Notes: generated by a model not told the origin, from the letters alone. Positions 51,450 to 63,193 are shown, numbered from the stretch's first letter. The stretch is DNA of 64,000 nt from Paenibacillus camerounensis (GCF_000723885.1 NZ_CCDG010000011.1:1-64000), one strand, 5' to 3'. Numbers and translations are program-made.

Positions 51450-54044
51450 ATGAGAAGACTTACTGAGGTTTTGGACAATAAACAGGAAAACTACGTTCTT
51501 CCTTTTCTGTGGCTGCATGGAGAGCCGGAGGCGCTTTTAAGAGAATCGGTTGCCAACATTCAGGAGTCGGGTATACACGCCCTCTGCGTGGAATCCCGGC
51601 CGCACCCCGATTTCTGCGGTGAGGGCTGGTGGCGCGACATGGACATTATTATGGATGAGGCCCGCCGCCGGGATATGAAGGTGTGGCTGCTGGACGATTC
51701 CCATTTCCCGACGGGCTATGCGAACGGAAAGATCAAATCAGATCATCCCGAGCTGGTCAAAAAATACCTCAAAATCCACCAGCTTGATTTCGTCGGTCCG
51801 CTGCAGGATGCCTCTTTTCTCGTAAAATGGGGCAGCCCCGGCAACCGGATGAGCCTGACTGCTACTCCTAAGGCCGTGAACGACAACATTCTAGGCATTA
51901 TCGCGGCCCGGAGAACAGGTGAGAACAGCGTCGATCCGGCGAGTTTTGTTGATGTCAGCTCCCATGAGCAGGACGGCGTGCTGTACTGGGACATCCCGGA
52001 AGGAGACTGGCGGATCTTCATCCTGCTGGAGACGATCCACGGCGGGGAGCCCCACACCGAAGGTTATCTGAATCCGCTTGATCCTGAGGCTGTAAAGGTG
52101 CTGATCAATGAAGTCTACGAATCCCATTATGCCCGTTATGCGGCGGATTTCGGCCGGACGTTTGCCGGATTTTTCTCGGATGAGCCGCGGTTCGGCAATA
52201 TGCACGGGGCCTTCGGCTCGATCGGCCGGGCAGAAATGGTGCTGCCTTGGAAGGAAGGCTTGCAGGAGCAGTTCACTGCGGAGGAACGGCTGCTTCTGCC
52301 GCTGCTCTCAACCGTGGAGGCAGAGGGCGAAGAGCATGCCATCCGCTACAAATATATGGACATTGTAAGCCGGATGTACGGTGAAGCGTTCACCGGAACA
52401 CTTGCGGCCTGGTGCCGGGAGCACGGCGTAGAATATATCGGCCATCTGATCGAGGACAACAATGCGCATGCGCGGCTCGGTTACGGGGCGGGGCATTATT
52501 TCAGAGCGATCTGGGAGCAGGATATGGCCGGCATCGACGTGGTGCTGAACCAGATTATGCCCGGCATGGACAAAGGACCGTTCAAGTCGATGACGGCGAA
52601 GGGCTGGGACGGGGAATTTTTCCATTATGGACTGGCCAAAATGGGCGCCTCACTCGGCCACCTCGATCCCAAAAAGCGGAACCGCACCATGTGCGAGGTC
52701 TACGGGGCCTACGGCTGGGCGGAAGGCATCAAGCTGATGAAGTGGATTACCGACCATATGCTGGTGCGTGGCGTGACCCATTTTGTACCCCATGCCTTTT
52801 CGCCAAAAGAGTTCCCGGACCCCGACTGCCCGCCGCATCTCGACGCCCGGGGCCATAACCCGCAGTATCGGTTCATGAGCGTGCTGTTTGATTACCTGAA
52901 CCGGGTCAGCCATCTGCTGAACGGAGGGCAGCATGTTGCTAATGTTGGTCTGCTGTATCATGCCGAAGCGGAATGGCTGGGTGAGTATATGCTGTTCCAG
53001 AAGCCGGCGAAGGAGCTGGCGCAGCACCAGATCGAATTCGATGTCATTCCGGCGGATCTGATTGCAGAGGCTGAGCTTGGCAGCGGCACGTATACGATTA
53101 ACGGACAGACGTTCAGCGCCCTGGTCATCCCTTATGCCGAGGCGTTGCCGCAGGTGCTGCTTGAGCAGGTTAAGGTGTTCGCGGATGCCGGTATCCGGGT
53201 GCAGTTCATTGACGGACTTCCGGTGAGGAACGAACACGGGGAGCAGGCGGACGGCACGCTGCTGGAGCAGGCGGCGGTATGCGGGCTGGAGCATTTTACG
53301 GCTCAGCTGATCCAAGAGGGCCATCACGATGTGCACACCTCAGAGCATCAGCCGTACCTGCGCAGCTATCATTACCGTCAGGCCGAAGGCGATGTATACA
53401 TGTTCTTCAATGAAGATCCTTACAAGGTGATCGAAACGACAGTGACACTGGGCGGGGATCGTCCGGTTGTGGCTTATGACGGCTTCTCCAATCAGGTTAA
53501 GCCGGTATCGCAGTCGCAGGCTGACGGTAAAACGGCGGTTCAGCTGGTGCTGCATCCGTATGAGTCCGTTGTGGTGCTGGAGAGCCGGGAGGCAGCGGAG
53601 GCGGCTCCGCAGCGGTTGGCTGAGAGTGCTGAGGTTACGGGAGAATGGAGCGTGTCGTTCGCTGCGGCCACGGCTTACCCGTCTTTTTCAGCAGAGCAGA
53701 CACTGATTTCGCTGGGGGACATCTCCAGAGTGGAGGGTAAGGCGCGGTTCTCCGGAACGATACGTTATGAGCTGGTGTTTACTTTGGAGGAAGCAGCTGC
53801 GGCCAATGCCGTGCTTGATCTGGGACGTGTATACGAGGTTGCCGAGGTTACGCTTAACGGTCAGCAGCTGGGGGTCAAAATTTGCCCTCCGTATCTCTTT
53901 AATGTAGGGAGCGCCCTGCGTGTCGGCGAGAACCGGCTGGTGATTGAGGTGACGAACAATCTCGGCAAGCAGGAACAGGATTTCTTGTCCCAGTACATGA
54001 TCCACGAGCCGTCAGGGCTGCTGGGTCCGGTGATGCTGCGGTAG
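51450..54044 (+). CDS. GH106-like (alpha-L-rhamnosidase-type) glycosyl hydrolase
   Basis: 864 residues behind AGGAGTGGAG and without a signal peptide. A TIM-barrel-like N-terminal half (ALCVESRPHPDFCGEGWW, FAGFFSDEPRFGN, EYIGHLIEDNN) and a C-terminal galactose-binding-like domain ending in VTNNLG and HEPSGLLGPVML are the pattern of GH106-like proteins. Rhamnosidase activity is a family inference; many such bacterial proteins are uncharacterised. Placed with a beta-glucoside PTS and a 6-phospho-beta-glucosidase, it may remove a terminal deoxyhexose from a phosphorylated disaccharide in the cytoplasm. Confidence 0.78.
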   Translation: MRRLTEVLDNKQENYVLPFLWLHGEPEALLRESVANIQESGIHALCVESRPHPDFCGEGWWRDMDIIMDEARRRDMKVWLLDDSHFPTGYANGKIKSDHPELVKKYLKIHQLDFVGPLQDASFLVKWGSPGNRMSLTATPKAVNDNILGIIAARRTGENSVDPASFVDVSSHEQDGVLYWDIPEGDWRIFILLETIHGGEPHTEGYLNPLDPEAVKVLINEVYESHYARYAADFGRTFAGFFSDEPRFGNMHGAFGSIGRAEMVLPWKEGLQEQFTAEERLLLPLLSTVEAEGEEHAIRYKYMDIVSRMYGEAFTGTLAAWCREHGVEYIGHLIEDNNAHARLGYGAGHYFRAIWEQDMAGIDVVLNQIMPGMDKGPFKSMTAKGWDGEFFHYGLAKMGASLGHLDPKKRNRTMCEVYGAYGWAEGIKLMKWITDHMLVRGVTHFVPHAFSPKEFPDPDCPPHLDARGHNPQYRFMSVLFDYLNRVSHLLNGGQHVANVGLLYHAEAEWLGEYMLFQKPAKELAQHQIEFDVIPADLIAEAELGSGTYTINGQTFSALVIPYAEALPQVLLEQVKVFADAGIRVQFIDGLPVRNEHGEQADGTLLEQAAVCGLEHFTAQLIQEGHHDVHTSEHQPYLRSYHYRQAEGDVYMFFNEDPYKVIETTVTLGGDRPVVAYDGFSNQVKPVSQSQADGKTAVQLVLHPYESVVVLESREAAEAAPQRLAESAEVTGEWSVSFAAATAYPSFSAEQTLISLGDISRVEGKARFSGTIRYELVFTLEEAAAANAVLDLGRVYEVAEVTLNGQQLGVKICPPYLFNVGSALRVGENRLVIEVTNNLGKQEQDFLSQYMIHEPSGLLGPVMLR

Positions 54045-54082
54045 GAATTGAACTTGAAATAAAGATTAAGGGAAAGTGGCGG

Positions 54083-54203
54083 AGGGGAATTTTGGAACTG
54101 GAGGAGCTAAAGCGACCGCCTTTGTCTGCGGATTTCAACCGCGAAAAGCGGTATAAATCAAGAAATCTGCAGACAACAGCGGCCAGAAGTCCAAATATTC
54201 CCT
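54083..54203. repeat. Long imperfect inverted repeat (MITE- or REP-like)
   Basis: Three nested pairs are visible: outer GGAATTTTGGAACT with AGTCCAAATATTCC; middle GACCGCCTTTGTCTGCGGAT with the region 54162-54184; and the core CCGC-GAAAA-GCGG. The roughly 121-base unit would fold into one long hairpin in either strand. It fills most of the gap between the GH106-like gene and the GH1 gene. No coding capacity. Confidence 0.7.
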
Positions 54204-54240
54204 GGAGTCACAGCTAATCCTTGAGCAGAAGAATCTGTAG

Positions 54241-55707
<1,467 letters not shown>

Positions 55708-55744
55708 GATAAATTGCATAGGAATAGGACGATGATTTTTAAGA

Positions 55745-55802
55745 CACCTCCAGGGGAATAGGCTCTGCCGCTAGACGGAGCGATCCCTGGAGGTGTTTTT
55801 TT
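55745..55802. terminator. Terminator after the GH1 gene
   Basis: CACCTCCAGGG (55745-55755) pairs with CCCTGGAGGTG (55785-55795), followed by seven T. Confidence 0.85.
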
Positions 55803-55816
55803 GATAGAGATGACAA

Positions 55817-56308
55817 TTACTGAGATCCCGCCCCCGCCGCATCATCAGCCTTCGCGCAATCAATCGCCACCACAATCGCGATCAGGATAGACTCCATCTG
55901 TTCATTCAAGATGTGAATCCTGTAGCTGTCGCCCCAGGTGAACCATTCCTTGTTGACCTCACCAATGACTGAACCGTGCTGCAGGACCTCGAAGTCCATG
56001 TCCCACCAGTTCCCGCGGACCTCGATGCCTGCCGAATCAATGGTATAGCGTGCTTTTAGAAAAGAAAATTCCTTCTTGATTGTCAGCACTTCCCGGCCGT
56101 TTACCTCGACAAAAAACTTCGGCAGAAAGCTGAACACCTTTTTCGTTATCAATGCGACTTCTTCTCCTCGGGCATTCATAATGGAGAATGTTTTGGGGAT
56201 CTGCATAAAGCTGCCCTCTACATAATACACATCCTGCTCCTGCTGGTTCTTTACAGTAAATTTGCCGCTAAGGCTAAATACCTTCTGCTTCATATAAAGC
56301 TCTCTCAT
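55817..56308 (-). CDS. LURP-one-related family protein
   Basis: 163 residues behind AAGGAGG. Repeated beta-strand pairs (YYVEGSFMQIPKTFSI, EVALITKKVFSFLPKFFVEV, VRGNWWDMDFEVL) fit the tubby-like LURP-one/YxjI fold. Its start overlaps the AraC stop as ATGA, so the two are translationally coupled. Function unknown in bacteria; the coupling to a sugar regulator is unusual. Confidence 0.8.
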   Translation of the reverse strand: MRELYMKQKVFSLSGKFTVKNQQEQDVYYVEGSFMQIPKTFSIMNARGEEVALITKKVFSFLPKFFVEVNGREVLTIKKEFSFLKARYTIDSAGIEVRGNWWDMDFEVLQHGSVIGEVNKEWFTWGDSYRIHILNEQMESILIAIVVAIDCAKADDAAGAGSQ

Positions 56309-57213
56309 AATGAACCTCCTTCGCGGTACTCGCGCGGTGATTTGCCGTGCCAGCGCTTGAACTGGCGGCTGAAATGGGCGATATCCCGGTAGCCGAGAAT
56401 TGCGGAGATGTGGCTGACCGGCAGACGGAGATCGTCCAGCAGCACCTTGGCCTCATGCAGCATCTGCTGGGACAGGAACTCTCTCGGGGATAGGCCGAAC
56501 ACTTGCCGGAACACCCGGTAGCAGTGCGAGGAGCTGATGCCAAGCTCCGCCGCAATATCATCGACGCCAAGCGTCTTGTCTTCCTGGATATCCTGCTTGA
56601 ACTGCTGGTAGACAAGACCCTGCAGACGGCTGCGGATCTGGTGGGCAAGCTCAACCTTTTCATAGCTGGCAGATGCCTGCAGGTTGGCCTCAACAGAGAA
56701 GGCCTCCCACAGCTGGCCGAACAGGTCGAACACGGCAGACTGCAGCCTCATCCGCTGGGACATTGTAATATCACCCTGTATCTGATGCGAAATGTCCACA
56801 AGTCTGGTGAGCGAGGGCGTTAACTTATGGGCAATCGTGCTGTCAGCCGGAAAGAGTACATGATGCAGCCGGCTTAAGAGCGAGATCAGAATTTTATCAT
56901 CGATGTCAAAATGGATACAAAAATACGTGAACGGCCGTCCGTTGCCGCTCTGGCTGGAATGCGAGTCGCCCGGTCTGAGCAGGACCAGATCCCCGGCACG
57001 CTGCGTATAGCTTCGGCTGTTCACAATGATTCGCTGCTCTCCGTCAAGCACATAGTTGAACTCGTACTGAGGATGGGCATGAATTGGATAACTCCATGCA
57101 CCGCTTACCGTCCGCAGATGCATGCCGAACAGGTTCAGCGTTGTTTTGACGTCAGGGATAATGATCTCACTAATGTTCTGGCCGAGTTCTGGCGGCAGAA
57201 AGGCCGAAGCCAT
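56305..57213 (-). CDS. AraC-family regulator of the xylan module
   Basis: About 302 residues from ATG 57211-57213, with AAGGAGG in front; a frame extension to 57243 lies upstream of that site. Cupin sensor (WSYPIHAHPQYEFNYVLDG) and AraC domain (GVDDIAAELGISSSHCYRVF; AILGYRDIAHFSRQFKRWHGKSPREY). Divergent from the GH52 beta-xylosidase gene, with 181 bases between, and the likely activator of it and of the GH67 operon. Confidence 0.9.
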   Translation of the reverse strand: MASAFLPPELGQNISEIIIPDVKTTLNLFGMHLRTVSGAWSYPIHAHPQYEFNYVLDGEQRIIVNSRSYTQRAGDLVLLRPGDSHSSQSGNGRPFTYFCIHFDIDDKILISLLSRLHHVLFPADSTIAHKLTPSLTRLVDISHQIQGDITMSQRMRLQSAVFDLFGQLWEAFSVEANLQASASYEKVELAHQIRSRLQGLVYQQFKQDIQEDKTLGVDDIAAELGISSSHCYRVFRQVFGLSPREFLSQQMLHEAKVLLDDLRLPVSHISAILGYRDIAHFSRQFKRWHGKSPREYREGGSL

Positions 57214-57394
57214 AAGCGGTACCTCCTTGCTGTTCAGGTTCACTGTCCATTTCCAGTATATCGAAGTTCGGCTTGATTTGGGTAAAAATCTGCCTGATTT
57301 GGCAATGTCCCCGGCATAGAGCCCCGTGATAGGATGAGAATAGGCAATCTATAAACGGCCAAACTCGCATGCTGCGTACCAGGAAGGAGCCATT

Positions 57395-59551
57395 ATGACA
57401 AAGTCTAATCCATTCTATAATGTCCAGCATTCGCCTATCGGGGCATTTGCAAGCTTTACACTCGGCTTTAAAGGTAAAAACGGGGGGCTCGGGCTGGAGC
57501 TGGGCAAACCGGCTGACCAGAATATGTACATCGGATTTCAGTCTGCGGACGGTGAAAGCTATGAAATGCTGCCCTTTTTTGAGCAGGTGGCAGATGCCGG
57601 AGCCAGATATGATATAGAAAAAGCGGATGAGACCGCCAAAATTAAATTGAAAGCGTTTCAAGATGAGGCAATCAGCCGGACGCTGGGAACGGCAAGTGAT
57701 ACGTGGCAGGCTGGGGACCTGACCTTTAAGGTATATTCTCCTGTCCGGTCCGTACCTGATCCATCCGCCGCTGATGACGAGTCGCTGAAGGCAGCGCTGC
57801 TGCCGGCGGTTTTTGCTGAGCTTACGCTCGATAACACCCGGGGAACTATTGCCCGCAGAGGCTTCTTCGGCTACGAAGGCAGCGATCCATACAGCTCCAT
57901 GCGCAGGCTGGGCGATACGAGCGGCGGGGCTTTTCAGGGAATCGGACAAGGCCGGCTGACGGCTATTGCCTGTGAGGAGGAAGGTGTGCAGTCGGCGCTC
58001 GGCTTTACCATGGAAAAGATTCTGGAAGCCAAGCTTGAGCACAATCTGTCCTTTGGTCTGGGCGGCACCGGCGCTGTACTGATGGAGGTTCCGGCGGGCG
58101 AAAAGCGGACGTACCGGTTTGCGGTTTGCTTTTACCGCGGCGGTCTGGTAACGACAGGAATTGATGCCAGTTATACGTATACCCGCTTTTTCCGGAATAT
58201 TGAGGAGGTGGCCGGTTATGCACTGGAGCATTTCGCTGAGCTGACTGCTGCCTGTGCGGACGCTGATGCCTGGATTCAATCGGCCGGTCTCAGCGCAGAC
58301 CAGACTTTTATGCTGTCGCATGCGATTCACAGCTATTACGGCAGCACGCAGCTGCTGCATGACGGGGAGAAGTATCTGTGGATTGTCAACGAAGGCGAAT
58401 ACCGGATGATGAACACGCTGGATCTGACGGCGGATCAGCTGTTTTTTGAGCTGGTGATGAATCCGTGGACGGTACGGAGTGAGCTGGAATTGTTCGTGGA
58501 CCGCTACAGCTATGAGGATAAGGTTGTGTTCCCGGGTGAAACCAGGGAGTATCCGGGCGGAATCAGCTTCACCCACGATGTCGGCGTAGCCAATGTGTTC
58601 TCGCGTCCGCAGTATTCCGCTTATGAGCTGGCAGGGCTGGATGACTGCTTTTCCTATATGAGTCATGAGGAGCTGGTGAACTGGCTGGTCTCGGCGCTTG
58701 TCTATATTGAGCAGACCGGGGACCGTGATTTCACGGATAACATGCTGGCTACGCTCCGGGCCTGCTTCGAGAGCATGCTGAACCGTGACCACCCGGATAG
58801 GGAGCAGCGCAACGGCCTGATGGGCCTGGACAGCAACCGGACGCAGGGCGGTGCCGAGATTACCACCTACGACAGTCTGGACACCTCGCTCGGACAGTCG
58901 CGCAATAACATCTATATGGCGGGCAAATGCTGGGCGGCCTATGTGGCGCTGGAGAAGTTTTTCGGCCAGGAAGGGCTGGCGGAGCTGGCAGCGGAAGCAG
59001 GCCTGCAGGCGGAGAAATGTGCTGCATCCATTGCGGCAGAGCTGAACAGTGAAGGATATATTCCGGCCGTCATTAACGAAAATAATGATTCCCGTATCAT
59101 TCCGGCGATTGAAGGGCTGATCTTCCCGCTCTTCACCGGATGTCAGGAAGCGCTTGATCCGGCCGGCCGGTTCGCCGGGTACCTCCGTGCGCTGAACACG
59201 CATCTGCAGACCGTACTGGTTCCGGGCGTCTGCCTGTTCGAAGATGGAGGCTGGAAGCTGTCCTCCACCAGCAATAACTCCTGGCTCAGCAAAATCTATC
59301 TCTCGCAGTTTATCGCCAGAGAGATCCTGCATCTGCCTTGGGAGGAGAGCGGCCGTGCGGCAGATGCTGCCCATGTGGGCTGGCTGCTGCATCCCGAGCT
59401 GTCCTACTGGTGCTGGAGCGACCAGATTCTGGGCGGCCTGATCGGCGGCAGCAAATATTACCCGCGCGGCGTTACGGCAATCCTCTGGCTGCTGGAAGGT
59501 ACGGGCAGCCGTTCGCTGACGGAGCTGGCCCGGCAGGCCTGCGCTAAATAG
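57395..59551 (+). CDS. Beta-xylosidase, GH52
   Basis: 718 residues behind AGGAAGGAG, matching GH52 enzymes along the full length (NVQHSPIGAFASFTLGFKGK at the start; SKYYPRGVTAILWLLEG at the end). The nucleophile is Glu333 in WIVNEGEYRMMNT and the acid/base Asp493 in GGAEITTYDSLD. It is cytoplasmic and releases xylose from imported xylo-oligosaccharides. Works with the GH67 enzyme encoded 664 bases downstream. Confidence 0.96.
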   Translation: MTKSNPFYNVQHSPIGAFASFTLGFKGKNGGLGLELGKPADQNMYIGFQSADGESYEMLPFFEQVADAGARYDIEKADETAKIKLKAFQDEAISRTLGTASDTWQAGDLTFKVYSPVRSVPDPSAADDESLKAALLPAVFAELTLDNTRGTIARRGFFGYEGSDPYSSMRRLGDTSGGAFQGIGQGRLTAIACEEEGVQSALGFTMEKILEAKLEHNLSFGLGGTGAVLMEVPAGEKRTYRFAVCFYRGGLVTTGIDASYTYTRFFRNIEEVAGYALEHFAELTAACADADAWIQSAGLSADQTFMLSHAIHSYYGSTQLLHDGEKYLWIVNEGEYRMMNTLDLTADQLFFELVMNPWTVRSELELFVDRYSYEDKVVFPGETREYPGGISFTHDVGVANVFSRPQYSAYELAGLDDCFSYMSHEELVNWLVSALVYIEQTGDRDFTDNMLATLRACFESMLNRDHPDREQRNGLMGLDSNRTQGGAEITTYDSLDTSLGQSRNNIYMAGKCWAAYVALEKFFGQEGLAELAAEAGLQAEKCAASIAAELNSEGYIPAVINENNDSRIIPAIEGLIFPLFTGCQEALDPAGRFAGYLRALNTHLQTVLVPGVCLFEDGGWKLSSTSNNSWLSKIYLSQFIAREILHLPWEESGRAADAAHVGWLLHPELSYWCWSDQILGGLIGGSKYYPRGVTAILWLLEGTGSRSLTELARQACAK

Positions 59552-59585
59552 CGGATTGTGTAACCTGAGCAGGCAGGCTCTATTA

Positions 59586-59776
59586 CTGTTAACTGCAGTT
59601 TGTGCAACTAAAAGCAGAGGAAATTCGCGTTTGGACGAAATAGCTGCATTTGGTACAGCTAAATCGGCTGAAATCGGGCTAAGTGTGCATAATCGGCCGG
59701 TATAGGTGTACGAAGTACACTTAAAACAGTTAGTGGAGCAAAAATGGCCGATATAGTTGTACAGAGTGCAGCTAAA
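59586..59776. repeat. Degenerate interspersed intergenic repeat, about four copies
   Basis: Units of the form TAG(C/T)TG-N-GTACAGCTAAA recur: 59586-59613, 59632-59662, 59694-59724 and 59744-59776. The last two share GGCCG-TATAG-TGTAC. They resemble dispersed non-coding repeats. No gene is seen in 59552-60214. Confidence 0.5.
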
Positions 59777-59981
59777 GTTGTCAGGTATAGCAGACACATA
59801 CCTTATTGGAATCAGGTCAGGTTCATGCAGGAGTGCTGGGCAAATGTGTATGGGCTAGTAGGCCGGGTGGGTGCGTAAGTCCACAGTAGTACACAAATTT
59901 GCCGGCGGGGTGTGGGTGAGCAGCTAGCGGCAGCGGGTGTGCTGAGCAACTAGCTGGTCGGATGTAGCGGGAGGCAAGCCT

Positions 59982-60058
59982 GGTGAGTAGGGTGGATCAG
60001 TGAGCCGGGCGGGTGTAAGTCCGGTGAATAGGGTGGATCAGTGAGCCGGGCGGGTGTA
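59982..60058. repeat. 41-bp-period tandem duplication and 14-bp tandem repeat
   Basis: A 36-base string beginning GGTGA(G/A)TAGGGTGGATCAG occurs at 59982-60017 and again at 60023-60058 with a single mismatch. A little further on, AAGTGTGTAGAAGC is repeated twice in tandem around 60125-60152. These make up most of the 3' half of the gap before the GH67 gene. Confidence 0.7.
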
Positions 60059-60214
60059 CAGAGCCAGCTGTGGAATCGATGTGTGACGCGTAGGCGCAGA
60101 ACGGACAGGATGAATGAGTATATCAAGTGTGTAGAAGCAAGTGTGTAGAAGCAAGTCTGGTAATGAAATGTGTGAAGTAACAATAAACAGGAACAAGCAG
60201 GAGGAGATTTCCGG

Positions 60215-62386
60215 ATGAATGAGGCGGGCGGAATTAACAATCTGTTGCAGGATCATGGCTACAAAGCCTGGCTGAGCTGCCCTGAGCTGCCGCAGGGCAA
60301 GCTTCAGGAGCAATATGTGAAATGGTGCGGAGCGGTGAGCGTTACGGAGACGGACGGGACCGTTCAGGCTGCACTCACGGAATGGCGGAGAGGCCTTGCC
60401 TCGATGCTGGGCATTGAGGTGCAGGTACAGGCGGAAGCGGCTGCTGAGACTAGATCAGCGAGCGATTCAACGAATGCTGCTGCGGCAAATACCGCAGCCA
60501 ATATCCCGGCTCGTTCTGCCGGAGCCGGCACAGAACCGTTCGTTGCCTTCGGCATCTTCGGGGGCGGGAACGCGCTGATTAGCAGCGTGTTTGCAGAGGC
60601 TGACATCCGCAAGGTGGGCCGCGAGGGCTTTGCCATCCGTACGAGTGCAGAACATAACTGCATTGCGGTTGGTGCCTCCACACCGGCTGGTGTGCTATAC
60701 GGAGTATTCCATCTGCTGCGGCTCATGGGCACGCTGCAGCCAATCGAAGCACTCGATGAAGCAGTCAACCCGGTCAACGGCCTGCGGATGATTAACCACT
60801 GGGATAACTTTGACGGCAGCGTGGAGCGGGGCTATGCCGGCAAGTCCTTTTTATATGACAATAACCGGTTTATCGGGGATATGGAGCGGGTACGCGATTA
60901 TGCACGCCTGATGTCCTCTGCAGGGATCAATGCCATTGCAATCAACAATGTAAACGTGCATGCGCTGGAGACGCTGTTCATCTCGGAGTATTTGCCGCAG
61001 GTGGCCGAAATCGCGAACCAGTTCAGAGTATACGGTATCCGGCTGTTCCTGAGCGTAAATTTTGCCGGTCCTATGCAGGAAGGCGGGGCGGGCACTGCCG
61101 ATCCGCTCGATCCGGGCGTGCGAACCTGGTGGCAGAACAAGGCGGCTGAAGTTTATCAGGCAATCCCGGATTTCGGCGGCTTTGTGGTCAAGGCGGATTC
61201 GGAGAACCGTCCGGGCCCGTTCACCTATGGACGCGACCATGCTGACGGGGCCAACATGCTGGCTGAAGCGCTGGAGCCGTTCGGCGGCATCGTCATCTGG
61301 CGCTGCTTCGTGTACAACTGCAAGCAGGACTGGCGGGACCGCAAGACAGACCGGGCAAGGGCTGCCTACGATCATTTCAAGCCGCTTGACGGCAGATTCA
61401 AGGACAACGTCATCCTGCAGATCAAAAACGGCCCGATGGATTTCCAGGTCAGAGAACCGGTCTCCCCGCTGTTCGGGGCACTTACGCAGACCAATCAGAT
61501 TATTGAATTCCAGATCGCCCAGGAATATACCGGCCAGCAGCGCCATGTCTGCTACCTGGTTCCCCAGTGGAAAGAAGTACTGGAGTTCGAGACCCTAGCC
61601 AAAGGGGAGTCTTCTCCGGTGAAGCACATCGTGGACGGTTCGCTGTGGGGCAACAGGCTCAGCGGGATTGCGGCGGTGTCCAACACCGGCAATGACATTA
61701 ACTGGACCGGCCATCTGCTGGCCCAGGCCAACCTGTACGGCTACGGCCGTCTGGCCTGGAATCCCGGGCTTAGCGCGGAAGCCATCGCCGCTGAATGGAT
61801 TGCCCTGACCTTTGGCAGCAATCAGGAGGTAGCGGATGTGATCAGCGGGATTTTGCTGGATTCATTAGAAATCTATGAATCTTACACTGCACCGCTTGGT
61901 GTGGGCTGGATGATCAATCCGGAGCATCACTACGGGCCGAATGTGGACGGCTATGAATATTCGAAGTGGGGCACCTATCATTACGCCGACAACCGCGGGA
62001 TCGGGGTTGACCGGACAGTGAAGACGGGGACCGGCTACAGCGCCCAGTATATGGGCAGTAACGCTGCACGCTACGAGTCGCTTGAGGAATGCCCGGATGA
62101 GCTGCTGCTGTTCTTCCATCACGTGCCGTACACCCATGTGCTCCATTCCGGCAAAACCGTAATTCAGCACATTTACGATACGCATTTTGAAGGGGCGCAG
62201 CGGGCGGAAGGGCTGTTGTCCTCCTGGCAGAGCTTGAAGGACAAGGTAAGAGAGGATCTGTATGTGCAGGTGGAACAGCGTCTTACAGGCCAAGCCGCGC
62301 ATGCGAAGGAATGGCGTGACCAGATCAACACGTATTTTTACCGGAAAAGCGGTATAGAAGATCAGTTGTCACGAATCATCTACTAA
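60215..62386 (+). CDS. aguA: Alpha-glucuronidase, GH67
   Basis: 723 residues behind AGGAGGAG. Family features include [44 protein letters not shown] (with the proposed acid glutamate), [14 protein letters not shown]-like [15 protein letters not shown], and the C-terminal [21 protein letters not shown]. An Ala-rich insertion near residues 70-105 is poorly conserved and perhaps a surface loop. The enzyme removes 4-O-methylglucuronic acid from aldouronic acids in the cytoplasm, so that GH52 can finish the chain. Confidence 0.95.
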   Translation: MNEAGGINNLLQDHGYKAWLSCPELPQGKLQEQYVKWCGAVSVTETDGTVQAALTEWRRGLASMLGIEVQVQAEAAAETRSASDSTNAAAANTAANIPARSAGAGTEPFVAFGIFGGGNALISSVFAEADIRKVGREGFAIRTSAEHNCIAVGASTPAGVLYGVFHLLRLMGTLQPIEALDEAVNPVNGLRMINHWDNFDGSVERGYAGKSFLYDNNRFIGDMERVRDYARLMSSAGINAIAINNVNVHALETLFISEYLPQVAEIANQFRVYGIRLFLSVNFAGPMQEGGAGTADPLDPGVRTWWQNKAAEVYQAIPDFGGFVVKADSENRPGPFTYGRDHADGANMLAEALEPFGGIVIWRCFVYNCKQDWRDRKTDRARAAYDHFKPLDGRFKDNVILQIKNGPMDFQVREPVSPLFGALTQTNQIIEFQIAQEYTGQQRHVCYLVPQWKEVLEFETLAKGESSPVKHIVDGSLWGNRLSGIAAVSNTGNDINWTGHLLAQANLYGYGRLAWNPGLSAEAIAAEWIALTFGSNQEVADVISGILLDSLEIYESYTAPLGVGWMINPEHHYGPNVDGYEYSKWGTYHYADNRGIGVDRTVKTGTGYSAQYMGSNAARYESLEECPDELLLFFHHVPYTHVLHSGKTVIQHIYDTHFEGAQRAEGLLSSWQSLKDKVREDLYVQVEQRLTGQAAHAKEWRDQINTYFYRKSGIEDQLSRIIY

Positions 62387-63193
62387 ATGGATATGAACAT
62401 GACGATTACCTTCGGAACGGTTATTGACTGGCTTACGGACGGAATCCCCGTGCCGGAGCAGACGGTAGACAGGCTGGAAACAGGAACACCGGAGACGGAG
62501 GTGCGGGGAATTGTCACCGCATTTACCGCCTCGCAATATGTGATAGAACAGGCGGCTGCCCTGGGAGCTAATCTGATCCTTTCCCATGAAGGGATCTATT
62601 ACAGCCATCACGACCAGCGGGAGCGGCTTGGACAGGACCCTGTTTACCTGCAGAAGTCTGCGCAAATTGCCGGAACGGAGACAGGCATCTACCGTTTCCA
62701 TGACTATGTGCACCGCTATACGCCGGACGGTATTACCGAAGGGCTAATTGCTGAGCTGGGCTGGCAGGAGTATGTGGAGGAGCACCGTCCGGCCGTGTCC
62801 GTTCTTACTCTTCCGCCCGCATCGCTGAGAGAAATTGCGGAGTATGTGAAGCGTAAGCTGCAGATATCCTATGTGCGCGCAGCAGGGGGATTAACCGGCT
62901 CCTGCAGCCGGATAGGCATCCTGGTCGGCTACCGGGGCGGCAGCCAGCTGGCGATTCCCCTGTACGGGGAAGAGGGGCTTGACCTGATCATTGCCGGTGA
63001 AGGCCCGGAATGGGAGACGCCGGAATATGTCAGGGATGCGCTGCAGCAGGGGCGCAGCAAGGCTTTGATTATGCTTGGACACGCCGAGAGTGAAGCTCCG
63101 GGCATGAAGCTGCTGGCCGAGCGGCTGGCTGCTCAGTTTCCGGCGGTGCCGGTGCGCTACATCCCGGAACGTCCGGTGTTTGAAGTGATTTAA
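62387..63193 (+). CDS. Nif3-like dinuclear metal centre protein
   Basis: 268 residues. The ATG follows the GH67 TAA with no gap, and no ribosome site of its own is evident, so translation probably relies on re-initiation. Candidate metal ligands are seen in LILSHEGIYYSHH, RFHDYVH and LGHAESEAPG, matching the Nif3/YqfO pattern of two metals in a hexameric toroid. The biochemical role of the family is unsettled; pairing with aguA suggests a link to sugar acid metabolism. Confidence 0.85.
   Translation: MDMNMTITFGTVIDWLTDGIPVPEQTVDRLETGTPETEVRGIVTAFTASQYVIEQAAALGANLILSHEGIYYSHHDQRERLGQDPVYLQKSAQIAGTETGIYRFHDYVHRYTPDGITEGLIAELGWQEYVEEHRPAVSVLTLPPASLREIAEYVKRKLQISYVRAAGGLTGSCSRIGILVGYRGGSQLAIPLYGEEGLDLIIAGEGPEWETPEYVRDALQQGRSKALIMLGHAESEAPGMKLLAERLAAQFPAVPVRYIPERPVFEVI

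Noticed and set aside
57170-59797. 875-residue minus-strand open frame opposite the GH52 gene
   Set aside because: It lies antisense to a clearly conserved GH52 gene, has no domain pattern or ribosome site, and reflects codon bias of the real gene.
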